From Aquificota bacterium (GTDB taxonomy: Bacteria > Aquificota > Aquificia > Aquificales > QOAS01): a DNA stretch of 12,269 nt. A program made the translations under genes and the position numbers. The notes under the pieces are model-generated. The model was not told the DNA's origin and did not search any database. It was given only the letters and a program-made list of their open reading frames with translations. Every line of letters starts with the position of its first letter. Positions within the stretch are counted from its first letter, which is position 1. The stretch spans positions 1 to 12,269 of the forward strand of contig JALSNH010000123.1 of NCBI GenBank assembly GCA_026987085.1. Reading direction: 5' to 3'. Below are positions 6,063-12,269 of this stretch, piece after piece.

Positions 6063-7520
6063 ATGAGATTTTTTAAGCATTCGCTAAACCTTTTTCTGGC
6101 AGCTTCCCTTTTTCAATCGGTAGCGGTAGCTCAAACAGTAAAAACTGAAAAAGCTTTGCAAGTCAAAACGGAACAAGCTTTTACTCCAATCCTACACGAA
6201 GCCCAGTCGGAGTTGAGAAAGATAATAGACAAGGTTGCTCCTTCGGTAGTTACTATTTTTGCTATAAAAGAAGTTAAAGTTAAAGAGATACCTCCGGGCT
6301 TTGAAAACTTTTTTAAAATGCTCCCTCCGGAGTTTAGGCCTTTCCTTCCGCCAATTGGGGAACCTAGAATTAAAAAGGAAAAAGCGCTTGGTTCCGGTTT
6401 TATGTTTAAAGCTGACAAAAAGTGGGTTTATATCCTTACAAATAACCATGTAGTATCTAACGCTCAAAGTATTACTGTAAAGATAGGTAGACTTAAAGAA
6501 GTTAAAGCCAAAATTGTTGGAACGGATCCTAGAACGGATATTGCTGTTTTAAAAATACCTCGAAAGTCCGTTCCCAATGTCGAACATCGTTTAGCCACTT
6601 TAGGAGATTCTTCGAAGGTAAAAGTTGGCGATTTGGTGGTGGCTATAGGTAATCCCTTTGGTCTAGAAAATACGGCAACCTTCGGTATAGTTTCCGCTTT
6701 GCATAGGCGGATTGGGTTGGATCAATATGAAAACTTTATACAAACTCAAGCTCCTATAAACCCTGGAAACAGTGGAGGTCCTTTAGTAAATATAGATGGA
6801 CAAGTCATAGGAATAAATACCGCAATCATTGCAAATGCTCAAGGTTTAGGTTTTGCAATACCTATAAATTTGGCAAAGTGGGTAGCACAACAGCTTATAG
6901 AGCACGGTAAGGTTATCAGAGGTTGGTTAGGTGTTGTTATTCAGGAGTTAACTCCTGCAGTTGCCGAAGCTTTAGGAATAAATCATGGAGTAATTGTTTT
7001 AAAAGTTGTTCCTGGTAGCCCTGCCTCAAAAGCCGGCATTCAACCCGGTGATATTATTCTTGCTGTAAATGGAAAACCGGTAGAAAACGCTTCGCAGCTT
7101 CAATTTGAAATAATGAAAACACCTCCCGGCTCCGAGATAACCCTAACGGTAATGAGGGGAGAGAAAAAACTTAACCTAAAAGTGAAAATTGAAGAAATGC
7201 CCTCTTCAACTCAACTCAAGAAAATGCAGGAAATTTATTACAACTTAGGTTTAGTATTGAGAAATCCCACAAAAGGAGAGCTATCACAATATGGGGCTCC
7301 TTACGGGGTAATTGTTGAAAATGTATATCCCGGTTCACCAGCCTACGCTGCCGGTGTCAAACCTGGAATGCTTATAGAAAGGGTTAATAACATTCCCGTT
7401 AAAAATGTAGAAGATTTCCGAAGGGTAGTATCTAAATTGGTTAAAGAGAAAAAACCTATAGTCCTTTTCGTGAAGGATACCCAAGGAAACTTCTACGTAA
7501 TAACTATTGAAAACTATTAA
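6063..7520 (+). CDS. degP: Periplasmic serine protease HtrA/DegP with two PDZ domains
   Basis: Periplasmic protease/chaperone (485 aa, normal DegP length) that degrades or holds misfolded envelope proteins. Seen: signal peptide MRFFKHSLNLFLAASLFQSV ending AVAQ, cleavage after about residue 24; a trypsin-like domain at about 50-285 with His129 (LTNNHVVS), Asp159 (DPRTDIAVLK) and Ser237 (NPGNSGGPL); PDZ1 at about 287-378 (RGWLGVVIQ, GSPASKAGIQPGDIILAVNG); PDZ2 at about 392-483 (GSPAYAAGVKPGMLIERVN). The oxyanion/S1 region GNPFGLENTATFGIVSA is family-like. Oddity: IQTQAPINPGNSGG replaces the very common IQTDAAINPGNSGG. The start is fixed by the signal peptide although no Shine-Dalgarno precedes it. 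It lies upstream of bamA, its natural partner in outer membrane protein quality control. DegQ or DegS are alternatives; two PDZ domains rule out DegS. Confidence 0.94.
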   Translation: MRFFKHSLNLFLAASLFQSVAVAQTVKTEKALQVKTEQAFTPILHEAQSELRKIIDKVAPSVVTIFAIKEVKVKEIPPGFENFFKMLPPEFRPFLPPIGEPRIKKEKALGSGFMFKADKKWVYILTNNHVVSNAQSITVKIGRLKEVKAKIVGTDPRTDIAVLKIPRKSVPNVEHRLATLGDSSKVKVGDLVVAIGNPFGLENTATFGIVSALHRRIGLDQYENFIQTQAPINPGNSGGPLVNIDGQVIGINTAIIANAQGLGFAIPINLAKWVAQQLIEHGKVIRGWLGVVIQELTPAVAEALGINHGVIVLKVVPGSPASKAGIQPGDIILAVNGKPVENASQLQFEIMKTPPGSEITLTVMRGEKKLNLKVKIEEMPSSTQLKKMQEIYYNLGLVLRNPTKGELSQYGAPYGVIVENVYPGSPAYAAGVKPGMLIERVNNIPVKNVEDFRRVVSKLVKEKKPIVLFVKDTQGNFYVITIENY

Positions 7521-7538
7521 TTTTTTTCCTTTTTAGTT

Positions 7539-7646
7539 TTAATCTTCATCCAAAAGATGACCTACAAGTGCGGCAAATATACCAAATACTCCTCCTAATA
7601 CGGCAACAATAGCTGCTATTACTACTACCGCTTCATTTACTCCCAT
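7539..7646 (-). CDS. Small single-span membrane protein, 35 aa
   Basis: This short ORF lies opposite the htrA-bamA gap. The protein reads MGVNEAVVVIAAIVAVLGG then VFGIFAALVGHLLDED. It is one long hydrophobic helix (about residues 6-29) with small residues on one face (A11, A15, G18, G19, G22, A25, A26, G29), which suits helix packing, and an acidic tail (DED). A TATAAT box at 7665-7660 lies 13 bases before the ATG, with TTGACT 14 bases further upstream (a short spacer); there is no Shine-Dalgarno. It fills most of the 168-base gap without overlapping either neighbour's coding part. Low-complexity hydrophobic ORFs can arise by chance, but the exact fit to the gap and the consensus -10 argue for a real gene. 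Function unknown. Confidence 0.55.
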   Translation of the reverse strand: MGVNEAVVVIAAIVAVLGGVFGIFAALVGHLLDED

Positions 7647-7659
7647 GATAGTTGGTTGT

Positions 7660-7671
7660 ATTATATATAAG
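7660..7671. promoter_or_regulatory. Overlapping divergent -10 boxes for bamA and the 35-aa gene
   Basis: The stretch holds TATAAT on the minus strand (7665-7660) and TATAAG on the plus strand (7666-7671). They lie 13 and 17 bases before the starts of the 35-aa gene and bamA. The -35 for the minus strand may be TTGACT (7685-7680); none is clear for bamA. Only one could be used at a time. Confidence 0.35.
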
Positions 7672-7688
7672 ACTAACAAAGTCAAAGA

Positions 7689-10337
7689 ATGGGAAGATTT
7701 CCAAAGTTAGTTTTTTTTACTATTTATTTCACCTTTTGTGCTCAATTTTTATTTGGTAATTCCACAAGTAGTATAAAAATCGAATATAATTACATACCGG
7801 GGATAAATAATTTACAAATTCTTACTTTGCAGGAACTCAATGCTACATTATTGCAGTTAGATGCTGTTGAAAGCGCCGAATTTCATAATAACACCGTTTA
7901 TATAAAATTGAAACCTCTACTTAAGAGTTATGTATTAAAAAATTTTTCGATTTTTTCAAAATATAAACTGAAAAAAATTTTAGGATTAAGAACTTACTAT
8001 AGATATTCGATAAAAAAGTTATTACTAAGCGGCAACTTAGCGAGTTTTTATTTAAAAACTTTAGGCTTTTTAGATGTATCTATTCAAACCCAATTGTTTA
8101 TTGATAAGAATGGTTTCGCAAAGTTAATTATTAAAGGTAAAGAGGGTAATTTTTATGTATGGAATGGAATCGATTTTAAGAATTCTTGTTTTAAGCCTGA
8201 AATTTTCTATAAAACTTTCGGTAAACCTTTAGGAAGCCCTTTTAATAAATTTCTTCTTTATCAGGCATTGAATACGGCACAGAATCTCTGTAAGGAAAAA
8301 GGGTACTTTTTTAGTTTTCCATTTTATAAGGAACCGTATAAAGTTTACAGAAAACCTATCTCAGTCTTTTTAGAAAAAAATTTTTTAATATATCCTCCTT
8401 TAGGATTCAAGTTTTTAACAACATACTTTGGAATCTTAGTAGAAAATCCTTTTGCAGGTTTGAAATTTTTACTACATCCTACCTACGCTGTCTATCCTGA
8501 AATGGTTTTTTTTAAAGTTAAAAGGTTATCTATTGAACTGAAAGGAAATAAAGAACTTAGTTCATCTTTCCTTTTAAAGGAAATATATAAATATCTTCCC
8601 ATTTTTGGGAAGGAAATAAAACCAAAACTTATAAAGAAAACTATTGAGTTAATTTATAAAAATTTTGGTTTTTTTGATGTAAAAGTTTATTTTAAACGAA
8701 CTAAAAATGGAAAATTTCAATTTTTTATAAATGAAGGAAAGCGATATAAAGTAAAAATTTTTTTAAAACCTAGATTAATAGCAAATTTTAAAATCTCTTG
8801 TAAAAATTATTCTCCAGGCTGTATAGATAAATTGACTAAAATAATAAAAAATAAATTGAAAAATGAAGCTATTTACTTTAGAAGCTTAAGCATTTCAAAA
8901 ACTATAGATAGAAAAAATAAGGTTATTCTTTTTCATATAACGGTCAAAAATCCTCAGAAAATCTATATAAAACCTGTTTTTATTCTTAAAATTAGAAATA
9001 AACCTTTAAGAGAAAAGTTAAAAACAAAATTAAAAGCTATTGATTGGAAAATATGTTGGTTCAAAAAAAATTGTTTAGAATATTTGGAGACAAAACTTTT
9101 GAGTTATCTAAATAGATATGGATGTTTAAGAGCAAAAGTAAAATTTAAAAAAATAAGAAATAAGCAGAAAGCAAAAATTTTAATCATTGCAACATGCAAG
9201 CATTTAAAGAAATTTGGGAAAACCGCTTACTGGATTGAGGGAAAAATTCCCAAAAGGGAAATTGAATATATAACCCTAAACTTCGAAGGCAAAAAATATA
9301 ATCCAAAACTTTTGGAGGTTTTGAGGAACAGATTTGACCGAAGCAGGTTATTCGAAAGTTATACGGTTAAAACTGTCGATGTTTCAAACAAAACATTAGT
9401 TCTTATAGAGGGAACGCAAAGGAAACTTATTTCTTTGGAAGGAAGTTTCGGATACAGTTCTGACGAAGGTTTTCAGTTAAAAACAAGTATTAATTTCTAC
9501 GACCTTTTAAGAATGGGTGAAACTATCTCCACCTCCTTTGAAATTTCCCAAAAAAGAAACCTATATTCGGTTTCTTACTACGATCCCTATTTCTTTTCCA
9601 AATATTGGTATATAGGTAGCAGCATCTTTAAAAAATATGAAAACCACAGGGAGTTTGACCTTACCCAAAAAGGTTTATCTTTTACGGTGGGTAGGTATGT
9701 AGGTTATTTTTCCGATATATCCCTATCCCTTTTAGGTAGCAAATATTGGCTGGAAAATAGCTTAACAAAGCCGGAAGGAAAACTTTTAAAACTTTCTTTA
9801 GCCTTTCAAACCGTTTATCCAATTTATGTAGGTACTGAAAAGAGGGGACTTTTTACGAGCTTTATCAATTTTTCAACCAGTACAGGAAACAACAATTTTC
9901 AAAAAATTACAGCAACGGTTAACTACTCACAGTTAATCCTTACAAAGTTATTCTTTCATTTAAAAACCTCCGCCGGTTGGGTTTCACATAATGCTCCAAT
10001 TTTTGAGAAGTTCTATTTGGGTGGAATTAAAAACCTAAAAGGGTATTCTTACGAAAGCGTAGCCCCCAAGGGGGGTGGAGATATTTATTGGTATTCAACT
10101 TTAGAGGGTGGACTAAAAGTTTCCTCCAACGGTTTTTATATATTTGGAGGAACCGATGTAGGTAATTGTGTAAAGAGAAATCAAAACCCTTTTAAGGGGT
10201 TAAAAAAGGATATATTCCTCGGAGTGGGAACAATTACATCATTGGGACCGTTAAGGTTTGTAGTAGCCGCTCCGCTTGAGGGAAAAATTACATTCTCCAA
10301 CTTAAGGTATCTTTTCCTTTTAGGTTTTAGCTTCTGA
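7689..10337 (+). CDS. bamA: Outer membrane protein assembly factor BamA / Omp85 family
   Basis: This 882-aa Omp85 protein would insert beta-barrel proteins into the outer membrane. Seen: signal peptide at 1-23 (MGRFPKLVFFTIYFTFCAQF); a long basic periplasmic part with POTRA-like units, clearest at about 276-358 (GFFDVKVYF, INEGKRYKVKIF), 430-503 (YLNRYGCLRAKVKF) and 525-580 (LLEVLRNRFDRSRLFESYTV); then the barrel at about 583-882 starting GSFGYSSDEGFQLKTSINFYD. The lid-loop motif is NLKGYSYESVAPKGGG (782-797), and the chain ends in aromatic Phe (LGFSF). Length fits BamA. The periplasmic half is much more AT-rich and Lys-rich than the barrel half and is hard to match. Oddities: LKGY in place of VRGF/Y, and eight cysteines in the periplasmic part. 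TamA is an alternative, but bamD and htrA nearby favour BamA. No Shine-Dalgarno. Confidence 0.82.
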   Translation: MGRFPKLVFFTIYFTFCAQFLFGNSTSSIKIEYNYIPGINNLQILTLQELNATLLQLDAVESAEFHNNTVYIKLKPLLKSYVLKNFSIFSKYKLKKILGLRTYYRYSIKKLLLSGNLASFYLKTLGFLDVSIQTQLFIDKNGFAKLIIKGKEGNFYVWNGIDFKNSCFKPEIFYKTFGKPLGSPFNKFLLYQALNTAQNLCKEKGYFFSFPFYKEPYKVYRKPISVFLEKNFLIYPPLGFKFLTTYFGILVENPFAGLKFLLHPTYAVYPEMVFFKVKRLSIELKGNKELSSSFLLKEIYKYLPIFGKEIKPKLIKKTIELIYKNFGFFDVKVYFKRTKNGKFQFFINEGKRYKVKIFLKPRLIANFKISCKNYSPGCIDKLTKIIKNKLKNEAIYFRSLSISKTIDRKNKVILFHITVKNPQKIYIKPVFILKIRNKPLREKLKTKLKAIDWKICWFKKNCLEYLETKLLSYLNRYGCLRAKVKFKKIRNKQKAKILIIATCKHLKKFGKTAYWIEGKIPKREIEYITLNFEGKKYNPKLLEVLRNRFDRSRLFESYTVKTVDVSNKTLVLIEGTQRKLISLEGSFGYSSDEGFQLKTSINFYDLLRMGETISTSFEISQKRNLYSVSYYDPYFFSKYWYIGSSIFKKYENHREFDLTQKGLSFTVGRYVGYFSDISLSLLGSKYWLENSLTKPEGKLLKLSLAFQTVYPIYVGTEKRGLFTSFINFSTSTGNNNFQKITATVNYSQLILTKLFFHLKTSAGWVSHNAPIFEKFYLGGIKNLKGYSYESVAPKGGGDIYWYSTLEGGLKVSSNGFYIFGGTDVGNCVKRNQNPFKGLKKDIFLGVGTITSLGPLRFVVAAPLEGKITFSNLRYLFLLGFSF

Positions 10338-10406
10338 TTATTTTCATAATAAAAAAATCCACGAAGAGAAAATATTTGAAGTTGTATTCGCAAAAAAATA
10401 GCATTT

Positions 10407-10413
10407 AGGAGGT
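10407..10413 (+). promoter_or_regulatory. Strong ribosome binding site of the peroxiredoxin gene
   Basis: AGGAGGT ends 6 bases before the ATG at 10420 and fixes that start. The rest of the gap after bamA (10338-10406) is A-rich and has no clear terminator or promoter, so read-through from bamA is possible. Confidence 0.7.
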
Positions 10414-10419
10414 AAAGGC

Positions 10420-11232
10420 ATGAAAAAATTAGTAGCGGTCGGTTTAATAGCAAGCGGTGTTGCTGTAGCCTGTGGAATGGATAATACACCTCCCATAGAT
10501 GTTCCTGTGGCTCCTGTTCAAACTGCTTCTCAAAAAACCTTCATTCCCACAATTGGAGAGAAATTTCCCAGAATGGTTGTAAACACCACCCACGGAAAGA
10601 TTGTTTTGCCCGACTATTATGTAAGACAGGGTAAGTGGTTTGTATTGTTCTCCCACCCGGCGGATTTTACACCGGTGTGCACCACCGAGTTTGTAAGCTT
10701 CCAAAAACACTATAAGGACTTTAAGGCTCTAAATACCGAACTTATCGGTCTATCGGAGGACCAAGTTTGGTCCCACATGAAGTGGATAGAGTGGATTAAA
10801 AAACATTTTGGGGTTCAAATCGAATTTCCCATTATTGCCGACGTTGGCGGTAAAGTTGCCAAAACCTTAAATATGCTGCCCAAAGGGGGCGTTGACACCG
10901 TAAGGGCGGTTTTTGTGGTTGACAATAAAGGTATTATTAGGGCTATCCTCTATTATCCGTTGGATAACGGAAGGAACATTCCCGAAATTATAAGGTTGGT
11001 AAAAGCTCTTCAAACCACCGATAAATACGGAGTTGCTACTCCCGCTAACTGGTATGCGGATAAGATTAAGTGGACAGGTCCCGAAGTATTTAACGGTAAG
11101 GATTATGTAATTATTCCTCCGGCTACCAACGTTAGGGCAGCTCAACAAAGGTTAGAAGGAGCTAAAGAAGGTAAATGGGAATGTGCCGATTGGTGGTTCT
11201 GTTATAAACCTCTACCTTCAAACGGTTTCTAA
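10420..11232 (+). CDS. Exported archaeal-type peroxiredoxin (Prx6/1-Cys-like subfamily)
   Basis: Thiol peroxidase that reduces hydrogen peroxide and alkyl hydroperoxides. Seen: peroxidatic Cys87 in HPADFTPVCTTEF (79-91), FSHPADF context, GLSEDQVWSHMKWIEWI (110-126), FPIIADVGGKVAKTL (136-150), TVRAVFVVDNKGIIRAILYY (160-179), and the C-terminal CADWWFC with Cys255 and Cys261. That CxDWWFC pair with the same spacing is known from the Aeropyrum pernix and methanogen enzymes, where the third Cys is the resolving one. The odd part is the first 40 residues: a Lys-Lys start, a hydrophobic run and Cys18 (GVAVAC), then a Pro-rich linker. Usual members begin near IGEKFP and are cytosolic. Here a signal peptide points to the periplasm, perhaps as a lipoprotein, though Ala at -3 makes the lipobox weak. 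Confidence 0.9.
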   Translation: MKKLVAVGLIASGVAVACGMDNTPPIDVPVAPVQTASQKTFIPTIGEKFPRMVVNTTHGKIVLPDYYVRQGKWFVLFSHPADFTPVCTTEFVSFQKHYKDFKALNTELIGLSEDQVWSHMKWIEWIKKHFGVQIEFPIIADVGGKVAKTLNMLPKGGVDTVRAVFVVDNKGIIRAILYYPLDNGRNIPEIIRLVKALQTTDKYGVATPANWYADKIKWTGPEVFNGKDYVIIPPATNVRAAQQRLEGAKEGKWECADWWFCYKPLPSNGF

Positions 11233-11305
11233 AAATACCTTTCCTTTTATTGTTATCTCTTCTTTTCTATACCTTTTTGAGGAAGTTTTTAAAATCGAAC
11301 CTTCG

Positions 11306-11797
11306 ATGGGTTTTAAGTATCAAATCACTAAGGTTTATAGGTTTGAGGCCGGTCATAGGGTTTGGACACAGAATTTAGCGGAAGGGAGGGGCTCGCAACT
11401 CAGCGGAAATGCCTGCCCACCTGAAAATAAATGCCGCCATCTTCACGGTCATAGCTACGTTGTTGAGATAACTATAGGTTCCGATACCCTCGATGCGGAT
11501 ATGGTTATGGATTTTTACCATTTAAAGAGTGCTGTAAAGGAGCTTATTGATTACAAATTAGACCACTCTTTTATTATTGACAGAAACGATCCGCTCTTTC
11601 CTCAGTTGGAGGCTATGGCCAAAGAGTTTGGTTTAAAACTGTTTGTTGTGGATTTTGTTCCAACCGCGGAGCGGTTGGCTGAGTTTATTTATAAATATTT
11701 AAAAAAGAAGTTTGAAGAAGCCAACGTTGAAGATGTGGAAGTTGTAAGCGTAACCGTTTGGGAAACTGCCACCTCCAAAGCTACCTATAGCGAATAA
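11306..11797 (+). CDS. queD: 6-carboxy-5,6,7,8-tetrahydropterin synthase QueD (PTPS family)
   Basis: QueD converts dihydroneopterin triphosphate to 6-carboxytetrahydropterin in the pathway to 7-deazaguanine (queuosine) tRNA modification. The 163-aa protein starts MGFKYQITKVYRFEAGHRV. Zinc ligands are His17 (EAGHR), His47 and His49 (HLHGHSY). Catalytic Cys43 lies in CRHLHGH, i.e. the CxxxHGH pattern of the QueD class; PTPS-III has Glu there and PTPS-II has CxxxxxHGH. Further motifs are VMDFYHLK, LDHSFII, PTAERLAEFIY and VWETATSKATY. A longer frame begins at 11183 inside the peroxiredoxin gene, but family homology starts at the ATG at 11306. No Shine-Dalgarno is clear; TTTAAA lies 12 bases upstream. 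An insert at about 21-42 (NLAEGRGSQLSGNACPPE) separates the first His from the CxxxHGH motif. The stop overlaps the next start. Confidence 0.92.
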   Translation: MGFKYQITKVYRFEAGHRVWTQNLAEGRGSQLSGNACPPENKCRHLHGHSYVVEITIGSDTLDADMVMDFYHLKSAVKELIDYKLDHSFIIDRNDPLFPQLEAMAKEFGLKLFVVDFVPTAERLAEFIYKYLKKKFEEANVEDVEVVSVTVWETATSKATYSE

Positions 11798-12269
11798 TGG
11801 AAAACCTTTTTAAAGTTTACTTTTCTCTTTTGGAACATTTTGGTAAACAAAACTGGTGGCCGGTTGATTGGAACTACCACCTTAAAAGGGGGACGAACCC
11901 TTTTGATGAAATCGTTATAGGGGCGGTGCTTACCCAAAACACCGCTTGGAAAAATGTTGAAAAGTCCTTGGAAAGGATTAAAAAAGAGGGCGAACTCTCT
12001 TTGAGGTTCGCAATAGAAACTCCTACCGAGGTGTTGATTGAACTAATTAAACCTTCGGGGTTTGCTCAAAGAAAGGCACTTTACCTAAAAGAGGTAGCCA
12101 AATTTATAAAAAGCCTTAAAGGTGGAATTCCAAAAAGGGAGTACCTTTTAAAGGTAAAAGGTGTAGGAAACGAAACGGCCGATGTTATTCTCCTATACGC
12201 CTATAACCAACCACAGTTTGTGGTGGATAAATACACCTTAAGGTGGATAGAAAGGTTCTACGGTTTGAG
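11797..12269 (+). CDS. HhH-GPD DNA glycosylase, MagIII / endonuclease III-like, 3' truncated
   Basis: Base excision repair glycosylase, cut by the right edge; 157 codons are visible. The ATG shares its A with the queD TAA (TAATG). Seen: WWPVDW (20-25), an aromatic patch; FDEIVIGAVLTQNTAWKNVEKSL at 36-58, cited as IGAVLTQNTAWKNVEKSL; SGFAQRKALYLKEVAKFI (87-104); the helix-hairpin-helix KVKGVGNETADVILLYAY (119-136); and the catalytic Asp144 in FVVDKYT. At the place of the endonuclease III lysine (GVGRKTA) there is Glu126 (GVGNETA), 18 residues before Asp144, exactly as Lys120/Asp138 are spaced. So it should be a monofunctional glycosylase without AP-lyase activity, like MagIII 3-methyladenine glycosylases. 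Whether it has the iron-sulphur cysteine loop cannot be seen, as the C-terminus is outside the window. Confidence 0.87.
   Translation, partial: MENLFKVYFSLLEHFGKQNWWPVDWNYHLKRGTNPFDEIVIGAVLTQNTAWKNVEKSLERIKKEGELSLRFAIETPTEVLIELIKPSGFAQRKALYLKEVAKFIKSLKGGIPKREYLLKVKGVGNETADVILLYAYNQPQFVVDKYTLRWIERFYGL

Noticed and set aside
10338..10419. Intrinsic terminator or promoter between bamA and the peroxiredoxin gene
   Set aside because: ATTAT-TTTC-ATAAT is followed by an A-run, not a T-run, and the TTGAAG/TAGCAT pair would start transcription within the ribosome binding site.
11183..11305. Upstream start for queD inside the peroxiredoxin gene
   Set aside because: The extra 41 residues overlap a conserved gene in another frame and precede the point where QueD homology begins.

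Overview
The window looks like an AT-rich thermophilic bacterium with an outer membrane, most likely from the Aquificota (Desulfurobacteriaceae or Hydrogenothermaceae type). I infer this from the protein mix, with no database match. It has a stand-alone biotin-dependent carboxyltransferase subunit like those that feed reductive carbon fixation. It also has two gene families typical of hyperthermophiles: an archaeal-type 8-oxoguanine glycosylase (AGOG) and an archaeal-type 1-Cys peroxiredoxin. BamA, BamD and HtrA are Gram-negative envelope proteins. Proteins are rich in Lys, Glu, Ile and Tyr, and Arg is mostly coded by AGG/AGA.

Layout, left to right. At 3-284 (+) is the end of a PilC/GspF pilus platform gene. 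It converges on a 122-aa unknown gene (308-676, -). A divergent promoter region (677-793) leads into pycB/oadA/cfiA (794-2674, +), which is coupled by a TAATG overlap to the AGOG glycosylase (2674-3390, +). Converging on these are bamD and rsfS (4657-3396, -), which overlap by 22 bases. At 4773-5558 (+) lies an intact reading frame for only the C-terminal 40% or so of UvrB. It converges on a 70-aa unknown gene (5767-5555, -). Next come a leader region with a possible 18-codon leader ORF and nested hairpins, an HtrA/DegP protease (6063-7520, +), a 35-aa single-span membrane protein on the other strand (7646-7539, -), a BamA/Omp85 protein (7689-10337, +), an exported peroxiredoxin (10420-11232, +), queD (11306-11797, +) and, coupled to it by a second TAATG overlap, a 3' truncated HhH-GPD DNA glycosylase (11797-12269, +).

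How the genes relate. bamD, htrA and bamA are a loose envelope-assembly group: BamA inserts outer membrane proteins, BamD is its lipoprotein partner, and HtrA removes misfolded ones. DNA repair appears three times: AGOG, the UvrB fragment and the HhH-GPD glycosylase. Both glycosylases are translationally coupled to a metabolic gene in front of them.

The points most worth a second look are the truncated but unbroken uvrB, the leader ORF and stem-loops before htrA, the 35-aa membrane protein opposite the htrA-bamA gap, the exported archaeal-type peroxiredoxin, and the many genes that lack a Shine-Dalgarno but have a -10-like box 12-17 bases before the start codon. No RNA genes, CRISPR arrays, insertion sequences or phage genes were seen. 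No gene-free stretch exceeds 300 bases.
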